A stretch of 64,000 nucleotides of DNA from Cannabis sativa (Eukaryota > Streptophyta > Magnoliopsida > Rosales > Cannabaceae). Below, piece by piece: positions 51,080 to 62,960 of this stretch. The DNA lies in contig NC_083601.1 of assembly GCF_029168945.1 (NCBI RefSeq), positions 36,259,660 through 36,323,659 of the forward strand. The letters run 5' to 3'. Position 1 is the first letter of the stretch, and each line of letters starts with the position of its first letter. The notes under the pieces are model-generated. The model was given only the letters and a program-made list of their open reading frames with translations, was not told where the DNA came from and searched no databases. The translations under genes and the position numbers were made by a program.

Positions 51080-51086
51080 TATATAA
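51080..51086 (+). promoter_or_regulatory. TATA box of the DUF604 glycosyltransferase gene
   Basis: TATATAA lies about 220 bases before the ATG at 51309 and would place transcription start near 51110-51120, with a leader of about 190 bases. Confidence 0.55.
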
Positions 51087-51308
51087 GAACTGTATTCTTC
51101 ATTATACTCTTCACAGCTCACATTAAACACGCGCCTTCATTTCATTTCAGTATTCTTTTTAATTTAAAAGTTAATTAATTTTTAGTGCTTTTATATTTTC
51201 CTTCTCAACTTTCTCGCCAGCCAAACAGCAGCCTAACCGGGTGAAAAGACGAAGAGGCATAGAAACCAATATTTTTCAACACAAACACATATTTATTTAC
51301 AAAAAGCC

Positions 51309-54300
51309 ATGAAAAACTCTCAGAACAATCCAGAAACCTTCCACACCACCTGGGCGATGACGAAGCTAATGGTGTTCTTTCTCTTAATCTTCCTCACCTA
51401 CATCTCTTACTCCATCAAATTCGTCACACATTCCAGTAATTGTAAGGAAAGAAAAACTCTGATTTTCACTCAGCATCCCCAATCGATTGCCATTTTCAAT
51501 TCTGACCCACCGCCTCCCATTGAGCCACTCAAAACCAATATTTCACATATCATTTTCGGCATTGCGGCTTCGGCCAAGCTCTGGAACCAGAGAAAGAATT
51601 ACATCAAGCTGTGGTGGAAGCCAGATCGAATGCGGGGAGTAGTTTGGCTAGACAAGGCCGTCAAGACCAGGTCCGAAGACGAACTGAGTTTGCCCCCTTT
51701 GAAGATCTCGAGCAACACCACCAAGTTCAAATACAAGAACCCCAAAGGCCACCGCTCCGCGATTCGGATCTCGAGAATAATCTCCGAGACCTTGCGGCTT
51801 GGGGAAACGGAAGGAGTGAGGTGGTTCGTGATGGGGGACGATGACACTGTATTCGTGGCTGATAATTTGGTTAGGGTTTTGCAGAAGTACGATCACGAAC
51901 AATTTTATTATATTGGGAGCTCATCAGAGAGCCATTTACAGAATATTCACTTCTCTTATAACATGGCTTACGGCGGTGGTGGATTCGCCATTAGCTATCC
52001 ATTAGCAAAGGAGCTGGCGAAAATGCAAGACAGGTGTATTCAGAGGTACCCTGGTTTGTACGGCTCAGATGATCGGATGCAAGCTTGTATGGCCGAACTC
52101 GGCGTCCCTCTCACCAAGGAACCAGGATTTCACCAGGTTAGATTTGTTTTTTTATTTTTTAATTTTAATTTATTTTTTTTATGGATTTCCATTTTCATTT
52201 CAAGTTTCAAGCTTTCATGTTTATTTTTGTCAGAAACAGGGGAACATAAAATTGAATTAAACAATAAAAAAGAAAGAACTCTTCATAGAAGAGAATTACT
52301 GTGATGATTAAAAATTAGTGTTTAATTAGGAAACAATTAATCAATCACTCTTAGTATTATGTCAGAGATTAAAGATTATATTTTTAGAATTTAGAATATC
52401 ATTTATATGAAACTAAATGGGGTAGTCACTAGTAGAGAAGTTTATTATTCGAGTATATTATAATAATTAATAATGTGTATAACAAATGGTATATTGGTTA
52501 TAACAAAAGGTGAGAGTTTTAAGCCAGCTCTGTTATTAGTTGCTAAATAATGGTTTTGGTTAGAAATTTATTATATAATATATAATATTACATTTAAAAG
52601 TGACACTTTAATAACATTTTTTCTTTATTAATTCAGAAAAATTAAATTAGTTAAAAGTTATCTTATTGAGAATTAAATATATTATTAATTTTTAGAATTG
52701 GCAGTGATCAAATTTTGGAATAAAATTAAAATAATAATCAGAATGTTTTACATAATTGCATATTGACTTTATTATAGATTAAATATGATGTAATTTATGT
52801 AACTAAAATACTAAAGTTATTGGTTTACCTACAAAAAAAAATATTTGTTGACCACGGACGACCGTCCAATATGTTGGATACGAAGTTAGAAATTAAAAAA
52901 ACCAAGGTCCATGGCGGTGGAGTGAACAAATCACCAAAGGCTATGAGTCAATATAACAAAATTTCTTTATAATATCGCAACCAAAACCTTATACGTGGAC
53001 ACCTACGGTTCGAACCACATCTACCTTCTCCACTTCCATATCCGTCCCTTATTTTATTTCGTTTTGCTATATTCTTCTGACCGCTAATCACGCTTATCTC
53101 CCACGTGCATCATACCCATGTGTCACGTGATCCCTATATTGTGTTGCCTTTTGCATCAAATGTTGGGTGCTTCTTCCAAGCAAAAAAAAAAAATCGATTA
53201 TTGCTAGTGGACATTAGTACTAGTAGTGTCTAATTTTATGTATAAGTGTAAAGATTAGCTATGAAAAATTTACAAAAATATTAAAATTATGTTAATTTTT
53301 ATAAAAATACTCTCACACGAATTTTTTTTAAAAAATATTGTGTTTTTATAAAACACCAGTAAAATACAAAACAAAACAACTCAAAACAACAGTAGAATAA
53401 TCAAAAAATACTTGTAGAACAATAGTAAAAACTGAACACAGTATACTGCCGTATTAAATTTATAAAAAATATAGTAAAAATGTAAAAAATACCGTCTAGC
53501 AATATTTTTGTAAAAAAATAATAAAAATTAGTATACTATGTAAATTTATATTAGTTATTAATATTTTTTTATTAAATTATATAATTTAATATTTAATTAA
53601 ACTAATAATTATATTATTTTTGCTACCAACATTTCAGTTTCCCAATGCTATGTACTGTGAAGTGTGTAGGCTACGTTTAAGTATGCCATTGGGCATTGGC
53701 TAAACGACCATATTTTTGTGCTTAATGAATATTCAATTTCTACCTGTCTTCTTGCCCCATTTATTTCAATCTTTTGATTTTATTTTTGTACTTTTGAGTA
53801 CCACGTGGCACAAATTGAGTACATAAATCATTCTGAAGGGAAGTTTTTAACGCATTGAAAGGCACTTTCAGATTCAGTAGTTATCAAAAAAAATTGAAAA
53901 ATAGAAAGGCAAGGCGCTCACAGTAAATCTTCAAAGAACTTAATTAAATTTTCAACTTATCTACCGAACCTCTTAAATTCAGATTTTACTTCGACCCATG
54001 ACTTTATTATTCTTGGCTACCTTTTCAACTTTGTAATTGTAATAATGAACCCTATAGACTAGTCAATCCAATTAATCTACCAAAAATGGTTTAACCTCAA
54101 TTTTTTTCTCTTTCTTGAGAATAAGATTGCCTCCAACTCCATTTTGAATGGATTAAAATACAAGTTACATAACTGCGTCAATCTTGACATTGTAAAATAA
54201 GTATATATATATATATATAGAACATCTGAAGTAGAAAGCTGAAATCGGTAGTACTTGTAGGAAAATAAAGCAGTTTCTTGCTAATAATAATAACAATGAT

Positions 54301-55617
54301 TATAAAATAAATAAAAAATTAAGCAGTTAGTCATTGTTTGTAAAAATGTAGGGGTAGTTTACTTTACTTTATTAAAGAGGTGAAATTCACCTTTACAGGT
54401 TTTAATAGGCAAAGATGGTGAACATTTTTTTTTTGTTATTATTACTATTATTATTGTTATTATCTTTCTTCTGTGTACGTGTAACAAGTTGCTTCTATTA
54501 GAATGTGTACTACTATGTAAATTAGAAATAAATGAAAATCAATAATGCATTTATTTGCCTGTATTAATTATTATTGTTTCGTTATTACTGATTAAATCCG
54601 CGACCTAGATTTTATTGTATTTATTAAATTTTGATTCAGTCGCAATCAACTTGAGAATCTGGGTGGTTAAGCAGCTATTTCCTTATAATCCTTGTTTAAT
54701 ACAGCCTTTTTCTAGCTTTAAAGCACTTAATTCAACAGTAACCGCGGTTATTCAGATAAAGAAAGTCGATAAATAATTTATGATTGACTGAAGCACTTGA
54801 ACTTCATTACTCTTCAATTCAACTTGATGGTAGAACCTCCACTCATCTCGGCTATTATCTTTGCATGCAGTTTGATGTGTACGGCAGTTTATTTGGGCTT
54901 CTTACGGCCCATCCAATCGCTCCTCTAGTCTCATTACACCACCTAGACGTAGTCCAGCCCATATTCCCAAACACAAATCGGGTAAAAGCCTTGGAAAGGC
55001 TGAAAGGCCCAATGGAGCTGGACTCAGCTGGGCTAATGCAACAGTCCATTTGCTACGACAAGAGGCGGAGCTGGACCGTATCAGTGTCTTGGGGTTACGC
55101 GGTTCAAATATTTCGAGGGATTTTTTCGGTGCGTGACATGGAAATGCCAGCTAGGACGTTCCTTAATTGGTACCAAAGAGCTGACTACACTGGCTACGCC
55201 TTCAACACCCGCCCTTTCAGCAGGAACACTTGTCAAAAACCCTTTCCCTATTACTTGGCCAACTCTACTTTCCACCCGGAATCGAACCGCACCACTACCG
55301 TCTATGTTCTCAATCGGGCATCCAACATGACCTGCCCATGGAAAATGCCTGATCCTTCTCGGATCCACACCATCGAGGTTCGCAAAAGACCCGACCCAGA
55401 TATGTGGAATAAGGTAATTTTCTTTTTATTATTTTTTTTTTATAAATGTAGTCTTTTTTTAGTTTATCCCAAAATATTTATTTGTTTAACCTCAATATGT
55501 GTTTTTATTTAGGCTCCAAGGAGGAATTGTTGCAGAATATTGCCATCAAAGAAGACAGGCAGTATGATAATTGATGTTGGAGTTTGCAATGAAGATGAAG
55601 TTGTGGAATTACGGTGA
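51309..55617 (+). CDS. DUF604 / Fringe-like glycosyltransferase
   Basis: Three exons: 51309-52136, 54871-55413 and 55513-55617, all phase 0, giving 491 residues. The N-terminus has a short tail then a hydrophobic segment (about 18-37), the type II anchor of Golgi glycosyltransferases. A Fringe/beta-1,3-galactosyltransferase-like fold is indicated by HIIFGIAASAKLW, RWFVMGDDDTVF with the metal-binding DDD at 177-179, AYGGGGFAIS and GSDDRMQACMAELG. Exon 2 carries the DUF604 region (HHLDVVQPIFPN, RRSWTVSVSWGYAVQIFRG). Exon 3 is a Cys-containing tail. The donor sugar and acceptor are unknown; similar plant proteins are presumed to act on cell-wall or glycoprotein glycans. Intron 1 is unusually long (2734 bp) and contains G-box-like sequences. 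Confidence 0.92.
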
Positions 55618-56692
55618 AAGATATTTAAATGTAGAAGTAGAGAGCATGCTTCTATTTTTCTTTTTTAAATTATTTTTTTTTCTCTCTTCAGAGTTTTTCT
55701 TTCTTTTATATATATCTAGTGTACCACACGTCCTAAGATTTGATTACACAACCATAGATTCGAAAAAAATCTTTTTACCAAAGTGAACCTCCAAAGTTTA
55801 TTAGAGAAGCGCTAGAGGGCACAGAATGAGGAGTTCGATTATGCAATTATACCCACTAGATGGAGTTTATCCCTTCACTTTCTATTCAATCCATATCAAA
55901 GTTTTAAAATGACCCTAATAATGAGTATTAACATATAATAATCAAATTCGATCACTAGAAACATCAGTTTGATTAATTAACGGCAAATAATACATGTTGT
56001 GGAGTGCTCAATTATCCTCAAAAGATCCGTCCCTATATAAAGTGGAATTCAATGTGACCAAAGGCACTAATATATGAGGCTTAAAGATTGAGGTTTGACA
56101 GGTACGTAGCACCATTATTTTCAATAAAAAAAAAAAATAACATGAAATTGGAAAATCCAAAAAGGTAAAAACTAAAAAGTGTTAGATTCGAGTTGTTTGG
56201 TCTATTATTCTTCAATTAATTGCTGGCTTATCTAGTTGAGTTTGAATTGGAAGACCCAATAATAAAGGACAGCTGCCGAAGATGAGTATTGAGTATCACT
56301 GAACTTTTAATTTCGGCAACAGTTAATTAAGACATGATAAAAACAATAAATTACTGTGGTTTGGTTATTAATCCCGTGCCAAAACAAGACAAGCATTGTC
56401 CATACTCCATTACTAACATAAGAAACGACATTGGAAAGGGTAGCGTTTGAGGTGTTAGTTGGTTCAATTAAAAGGAGGTTATGCCGTATTGGGTGAGTTA
56501 AGTGACTTCGTCAACACGTGTTTAGCTTAGACAATTCTTCATCAGACGTCGTCGTTCCCAGCCTGTAATATTCGTACGTGTGGACCCCAACTCGCTCCAG
56601 TGTCGACTCAATAACTCATACATTTCTCCTTTATTCCAATCCAAACCCCCAAAACCCAGACGAAATTCCCCAACAGACTCTCTATCTCTCTA
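55618..56692. other. Intergenic DNA between two plus-strand genes
   Basis: Holds the 3' UTR of the glycosyltransferase gene and the promoter of the malectin gene. An ACGT element (AACACGTGTT, about 56514-56523) and GACGTCGTC at about 56545 are candidate bZIP sites. I see no clear TATA box. Confidence 0.45.
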
Positions 56693-58102
56693 ATGGAGTT
56701 TCGGTACAGAAACTTCGTCATCTCTCTACTCCTCCTGTCACTCTCGTTCCCACCTTCTTTCTCCTACTTGCGGTTCTCTCCGGTCGACAACCACCTCGTA
56801 AACTGCGGCTCCGTAGAGACCACCATCGTCGACAATCGTCTATACTCCAGCGACTGGTCTAACCGAAATTTACCATTCTGCCCCTCGGATCGGTCTGTTG
56901 CCCTCAGAAATGAAAATTCATTCGCCGGTTCCTCCCCACTGTACGACACAGCTAGGGTTTTCGAGAAGCCTTCGGAGTACAAATTCGAGATCAGAGAGAA
57001 AGGGATCCACATGGTACGTCTCCATTTTCAAAAATTCAATTCCTCAAAATTCGATTTCGGTAGCGCTCAATTTCACGTTCTTGTTGATAAATACGTCGTT
57101 TTGAGCAACTTTAATGGCGGTAATTCAGCTGAAACCCCTTTGATCAAGGAATACCTCATTCGTGTTGATGCCGAAAAACTTCTAATTAGGTTTTTTCCCA
57201 CTGATTCTTCAAAATTCGCGTTTGTGAACGCGATCGAGGTGATTTCTGCTCCGAAGGACCTCGTCCCTAATACTTCCTTGTCCCTAAACTCTAATGAAAA
57301 CGTGAATTTCGATAGCTGGTCTAACCAAGCTCTCGAAGTCGTTTACAGAGTCAACGTTGGAGGTCCTAAGGTGACACCATATAACGACACTCTTTGGAGA
57401 ACATGGGTTGTCGATGATGAGTATCTGGAGTCGAGTTCCGGAACGGAGAGGGTGTATTTCGGTGGCCGAATCAAGTACCAGACTGGATTTGCAAGCCGCG
57501 AAATTGGACCGGATAACGTGTACAAGAGCGCAAGATTGATCCGCAGCACCAACGGTTCGATCCCGAACCTTAACATGACATGGGTTTTCCCGGTGGCCGG
57601 AGAAGGATACAATTACCTTGTCCGATTGCATTTCTGTGATATTGCTAGTATCTCACTTGAGCTTCTCTTCTTCAATGTTTATGTAAATGGGAAACTAGCA
57701 TTGGAGAACTTGGATTTATCAAGTGCCACAAACGAAATGCTGGCCTCTCCGTACTATGCAGACATAGTTGTTGCTGGTTCAGATATTTCTGGTGCTTTGA
57801 ATGTGAGTGTTGGACCTTCGAAGGACAGCATGCCGTATGTCATTGATGGTATCCTTAATGGGGTTGAGATCTTGAAGTTGAGTAACTCAATGGGCAGTTT
57901 TGATGGTCTTGATTCTGCTGATGTTGTTTTGAGTCTTTGGCCAGGCAGAACTGGTCTTTTGATACCTTTAGTTGCTGCTGTGTTATTGGTTATGAGTTTA
58001 TCTATTGTTTTGCGTAGAAAGATTATTGAGACAAAGGAGTCTCTTGGGTGGTCGAAATTGCCTGTGAATGTCTCAGAATTTGATGCCAAACTTGGCGTTT
58101 GA
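56693..58102 (+). CDS. Malectin-like receptor-like protein without a kinase domain
   Basis: A single exon gives 469 residues. A signal peptide (1-24) precedes LRFSPVDNHLVNCGS, the usual start of the extracellular malectin-like region of the CrRLK1L family (FERONIA/THESEUS type). The first malectin lobe spans about 30-190 and includes YDTARVFEKPSEYKFEIREKG; the second spans about 210-400 and includes VGGPKVTPYNDTLWRTW and YLVRLHFCDI. A transmembrane helix (about 420-440) is followed by RRK and a 29-residue cytoplasmic tail, then a stop. Full CrRLK1L proteins have about 850 residues with a kinase; here no kinase sequence follows in any frame I read. It could bind wall or RALF-type ligands as a co-receptor or decoy, but that is inference. 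Lack of introns is normal for this family. Confidence 0.88.
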   Translation: MEFRYRNFVISLLLLSLSFPPSFSYLRFSPVDNHLVNCGSVETTIVDNRLYSSDWSNRNLPFCPSDRSVALRNENSFAGSSPLYDTARVFEKPSEYKFEIREKGIHMVRLHFQKFNSSKFDFGSAQFHVLVDKYVVLSNFNGGNSAETPLIKEYLIRVDAEKLLIRFFPTDSSKFAFVNAIEVISAPKDLVPNTSLSLNSNENVNFDSWSNQALEVVYRVNVGGPKVTPYNDTLWRTWVVDDEYLESSSGTERVYFGGRIKYQTGFASREIGPDNVYKSARLIRSTNGSIPNLNMTWVFPVAGEGYNYLVRLHFCDIASISLELLFFNVYVNGKLALENLDLSSATNEMLASPYYADIVVAGSDISGALNVSVGPSKDSMPYVIDGILNGVEILKLSNSMGSFDGLDSADVVLSLWPGRTGLLIPLVAAVLLVMSLSIVLRRKIIETKESLGWSKLPVNVSEFDAKLGV

Positions 58103-58850
58103 GCCAGCAAAAGAAGGCTGTTCGTCGTGAAAACGTTGTGAGAGAACGTGCCAGAGAAAAATAGCTTACCTCAGGGAGCAAGACGATTGTGTTTTTTTTT
58201 TTTTTTAATTTAGTTCGAACTTGAAGTACCTATTACCTAATAGTGTTTACTCGATGGGAGTTTTAATTTTGTTTTATATTTCTAATTTTATACTAGAAAA
58301 TATCGTCAACTTTGTAATGATTTTTGTGCAAAAAAATGCAAATGTATAAGCTTTCGTCTATGTACATATTTTTCTTAAGAAGTATTTGATTTTGCTTTGC
58401 CGTATTGGGAATTTTCATTTCTCTAACCATAGAAGTTCCACTAGTCATCTTATACTGGTAAAGTTCGAGGTGATTGTCTTTATGTAATTGCTTCTAATTT
58501 GGATCGATACCATTTGCTACCAAAAGTTTGTGTGTTGCACTATGTAGAAACTTAACCAAGGCAAAATACGAAGACAAATTTCAGTGAAAGAGTAACAAAG
58601 GATTTGCAATTATAGCATATTAGCATTAACCCATCATTGGTTAATACAAGAAAATCAAGACTCTGTAAACTAAAATTTGACAGTTTAAAGCATAACAAAC
58701 AACAAATCAGACATTAACAATCTTAAATAACCAAAACGACTAACTTATAATACTAACTATAACGATTAATACAATGAAACGAAAACGAAGACACCTATAG
58801 CAGTCTTATTCCGGAGTATAGTGTTGTGAATTTAATTGTTATATTTGGAA
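58103..58850. other. 3' UTR of the malectin gene and intergenic DNA
   Basis: No kinase-like or other coding sequence continues after the stop. A T run at 58193-58206 lies in the probable 3' UTR. Confidence 0.5.
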
Positions 58851-58852
58851 GT

Positions 58853-59010
58853 GTTAGGTGTGAAAAAATCGATCCAAACCAATAAAAATTGACCGAATTA
58901 ATTATAATTGACCGTTAAAACATTAAATATCTAATTGTATTAGATCAGATGTTGAATGGAGTGTCTAAAATTTAAAACATTGAACTAATTAATATTTTCA
59001 TTTAGTTTAA
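58853..59010. repeat. Decayed relative of the 2538-2760 element end
   Basis: TTAGGTGTGAAAAAATCGAT, then GACCGTTAAAACATTAAATA, then GAATGGAGTGTCTAAAA and GAACTAATTA follow, in order and orientation, the left arm of the element at 2538-2760. It is heavily mutated and only one arm is present. Confidence 0.6.
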
Positions 59011-60523
59011 AAGTATGCAATTCTATTAAAAAAATCAACTAAAACATTAGGATGTAATTCTGTTAGAACATCTCTTCTTGTTGGAAACAAAATCAGTATT
59101 AGAATTAGAAAAATGAGCCAACCAAACCATTGCCTGATTCTTGGATTGTTTGACAAAATAATTAAAATAAAATCAGATGAAAAGATTATAGCATCACAAT
59201 TAACTCCTTAGTTTGGGCATACACAACTATTGTGGAAAGTACATAACTATACCACTAACAACCCCTTCAATTGCAGAGAACAAAGAAAATGAACGGCGAT
59301 TCGATGGCGAGCTATCGAAGAACAAAAAGACAAACTAACAACGAAAAAAATAAAACAAAATCATGTCACAAAGAAAACACTAGTCACAATAACCTAAACA
59401 AAAGATACTCAAAAATTATATTGAGCTAATCAAAGCAATCGTTCAGGATAGTTTTTCTTTTAGGCTATGGACAATTTAGTTCTTGTATTAGCTACCGAAT
59501 ATGAGTATATTGTCTATAAATATTTTACTCATATTAGCTGGTATGTTAATTATTTGTTTAATCTCTGTTTTTCATTGTTATATATATTGTAAATTGTAAA
59601 TACAGAGTCTTTGTGTAAAGGGGAGTGTTTGACTCAACATCTGTTTTTATATCTTTGTATTTGTATTGAGTAGTCAATCAAGTCTACAAGTAGAAAAATA
59701 AAGCGGAAGAAGGTTTTTCAAGACTTTAGTGGAAGGACTTTGGTTCAAGTCTTGCCTCGAGAGGAAACAAGAACTCTTCAAGTTGATCGAAGGGAGTTCG
59801 AATATACTTAAAGTTTTAGCAAGATTCATTTGTTAAGAGGGTGTCTATTTATGTATAATTTAAAAGCTTTTTATTTTTGAGATTTTACTCATAAATCTTA
59901 TCCTTGCACGTGGCTCCGTAAACTTGTAATAATCTGCAAAGATTGTTGATATTGCGTATAAAAACTTAGTACATTTTTATTTTTTTTGCACTTTTGATCT
60001 TCATTGATTTTTCGTTCTGTAGTTACAATCTTAATTTGTAATTACAAAATATTTATTTTAATCTCAACTTTATTATTCCATATTTCAAATAAATTAGTAA
60101 TTATAAAATTCGAAATTCAATAACAAAAAGTAATATATTATAATTTTGGTAGATGAAATGGATTAAAAAGTGAAAAATAGGAACAATACTATTTTTTCTT
60201 TCTTTAAGGTTGGGAATATAAATGTGAAAAAATTGAAGGTGAGGACCAAAATGTGAAAGTATGTTAATATTTTATTTGCACTTAACAAATTATAATTAGA
60301 CACTTCATTTTATTATTTTTTTTATTTTGGGTAAAATTTATATTTTTTTTAATTTATACTAATTTTCTCTTCCTCCTCACATCCTATCGATCAATATCCT
60401 AAAAAAAAAGTATTTATAAAATAAAATATATAAAATAACGTTAGAATAAAAAATAAAATATATGAAAACATCATAAAATATAATTTTAAATTAACACAAA
60501 AAAATTATGAAAGAATTTTTTTA
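59011..60523. other. Intergenic DNA, unclassified
   Basis: No gene. The stretch about 59450-60010 is less A/T-biased and contains GTCTATAAATATTTTACTCA, GGGAGTTCGAATATAC and a T-rich end. It resembles a transcribed repeat or solo LTR in composition, but I found no TG...CA ends with a target duplication. Confidence 0.35.
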
Positions 60524-60532
60524 AAAAAAATA

Positions 60533-61126
60533 GAGCAATTTGCGGCGAAACCTCCTTATGTTTTGATTTTTATACACTTAACCCCCTTATCTTTATTTTT
60601 GGTGGCAAAACCCCCTTATGTTTTAATTTTTATACACTTAACCCCTTATCTTTTTTTTTTTGTGGCAAAACTCCCTTATGTTTTAATTTTTATACACTTA
60701 ACCCCCTTATCTTTTTTTTGGTGGCAAAACCCCCTTATGTTTATTTTTCTTTGCAAATTTGACACGCCAGTTAAATATTACCGTTAAATATCAACTGGAT
60801 GACCACTGTATACACCTTTGTATATGTAACGGTAAAACCTCGAAGTCGATACAGTAGTAATCCAGTTAGTATTTAATGGTAATATTTAACTAAAACTTTA
60901 AATTTGCAAAGAAAAGTAAACTGAAGGGTTTTGCCACCAAAACAAAAGATAGAGGGGTTAAGTGTATAAAAATTAAAACATAAGGGGGTTTTGCCACCAA
61001 AAAAAAAGATAAGGGGGTTAAGTGTATAAAAATTAAAACATAAAGGGGTTTTGCCACCAAAAATAAAGATAAGGGGGTTAAGTGTATAAAAATCAAAACA
61101 TAAGGGGGTTTCGCCGCAAATTGCTC
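60533..61126. mobile_element. Palindromic Mutator-like miniature element with tandem repeats in both arms
   Basis: 594 bp bounded by GAGCAATTTGCGGCGAAACC and its near-exact inverse. It is flanked by AAAAAAATA at 60524-60532 and 61127-61135, a 9-bp duplication typical of Mutator-like elements. Each arm (about 60533-60760 and 60900-61126) consists of three to four copies of a ~60-bp unit containing CCCCCTTATGTTTTAATTTT, TATACACTTAACCCCCTTAT and GGTGGCAAAA, in opposite orientation, so the whole element can fold into one long hairpin. About 140 bases of unique DNA form the loop. The open frames at 60563-60787 (+) and 60890-61096 (-) are simply the repeat read on each strand, with a recurring IFIHLTPLS peptide, and are not genes. 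Confidence 0.85.
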
Positions 61127-61135
61127 AAAAAAATA

Positions 61136-62740
61136 TATTAATAGTAAATTTTAAAAATTAATTGAAATATATAAAATACTTTTATTAACACCATAATAAC
61201 ACTAATATATTATTTTTATAAAGATGTACATAAAATTTTGGGTCTTAGTATTATTCTTGAAAATATATAATAAGCCGAAAGATATATATACATATAATTT
61301 TATTCACCTATATATGTCTTAATTCAAATATTATTATACATCAAGCCTATAAATATATATATCTATTCTATATAAAGTGTGCCTATATAACTGAATTCTT
61401 GGTTTATGAGAAATTCATGGGTGTAACTTTTTATTTATATTTAATAAAATAATAAAATATTATTTATATATAATAAAATAATAAAATAAAAATAAAACAA
61501 ATCCCATTTAAACTGATATTTGATATTTGAACTGATATTATTTATATATATACAATATTATATATTGTTCTCATGTGATATTATTTAAACCATAAATTTA
61601 TTATCCTATTTTGAATTTAATTAAAACCAACAAAATATATATACAAGAGTACGTTCTCATTTTTTCTAACTTTTTTTTTATTAAAGTTAATTATTTTAAA
61701 TAAATAAAAATTCATAATAAAAATCTAATTTCTAAATTTTCTCTATTACTATACTATATTGAATTTAATTAACAACAATAAAATATATGTACGTATATTT
61801 TTCATTTTTTTTAATATAAATTTTCTATATACATATATATTTATACAAAAAAAAAAATAGAGATAAAAAATAGTAGTGAAGAGATCCAAAAAATTTCACA
61901 TAAGCTTCAAACACACTCTAAAAAAAGTATCATTTATAATTCTATGTGTAACTAATTTATTTGTTTATTTAGATGATTTTAGTCTATATATCTCAAATTA
62001 TACTTTTTAATTTTTATAATTCGGTTATAGCAAGTAAGAATATTTGGGTTGATGTAATCATAACAGTATATATATAGCTTTAGTTGATCATGAATTGTCC
62101 ATTTGATTTTGTTTTAAGTTTAGATTTTACAATTGTATTTGAATACTTATATATATATGTGGATCTTGAGTTTATCGAGTTAATTTGTTGAAAATATATG
62201 TTTACTGATTTGCTCAAAACAAATATACATAAACACACATATTTTGTTGAATCCAAATATACATAAACACATATATTTTGTTGAATCTATCATGAAGTGC
62301 TATGAGATTGATGAGAGGCTTCAAGAGAAGAATGATATTAAGATAAATTTGGAGAGCATTGTTTTGTTATAATATTATTTGTAAGCTATCATATTTCTTG
62401 TTTTTTATATTCTTTCTTTCATATGTCCAGTTTTATGTCTGCTATCCTTATTCTTTATAATTTTATTATTACCGGCTCGAGTTAAGTGTCCATAGTAAGT
62501 GTGGCATTATTATTTTTTAAATATATTTCAAGCTAATCTCCATTCTCCTCTTCTCTTTCTGTAAATTTTGAATTTGACTTTTCAGTATTGATTTTTAAAT
62601 AACCCCACACACTAATTAAAATTAGTTTTTAAATCATTTTAAATTATATGATTATTTATTGAATCTTTCTCAATTAAATTATAGAACATCTAACATAAAA
62701 CTAAATATACGTGTCTTGCACGTAACTTTCTTCTAGTATA
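61136..62740. other. Very A/T-rich intergenic DNA with a short tandem duplication
   Basis: At about 62219-62287 the unit CAAATATACATAAACACA plus TATTTTGTTGAATC occurs twice. It is followed by a 29-codon open stretch (62291-62371, MKCYEIDERLQEKNDIKINL and following) that I cannot assign. Otherwise nothing is recognisable. Confidence 0.4.
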
Positions 62741-62757
62741 TATATATATATATATGT

Positions 62758-62960
62758 TATGACGGCCCTGACTTTTAGTGGGCCATAGAAAAAAAAAATT
62801 ATTTTAGGCCCTTATTTAGAAAAAAAAATATAGTATTTTTTAAAATCAGTAATAAAAACGGTATAATTTTAAAAGATAAATATTTTTTTTGGGTCCTGAG
62901 ATAGATGGACCCTAGGCACAAGCCTAGCCGGCCTATGCCGAGGGCCGAGCTATCCCGTGT
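62758..62960. repeat. Small GGGCC-ended repeat
   Basis: Starts ATGACGGCCCTGACTTTTAG and ends near CCTAGCCGGCCTATGCCGAG and GGCCGAGC. G/C-rich ends around an A/T-rich centre suggest a miniature element, but the inverted repeats are short and I cannot define a target duplication. Confidence 0.4.

Noticed and set aside
58103..58400. Possible kinase domain continuing the malectin receptor after a premature stop
   Set aside because: Read-through in the same frame gives only a few residues before another stop, and the other frames show no kinase motifs.
60563..61096. Two open frames on opposite strands with repeated IFIHLTPLS peptides
   Set aside because: They are the same ~60-bp DNA repeat read on each arm of a palindromic transposable element, so not a repeat-protein gene pair.
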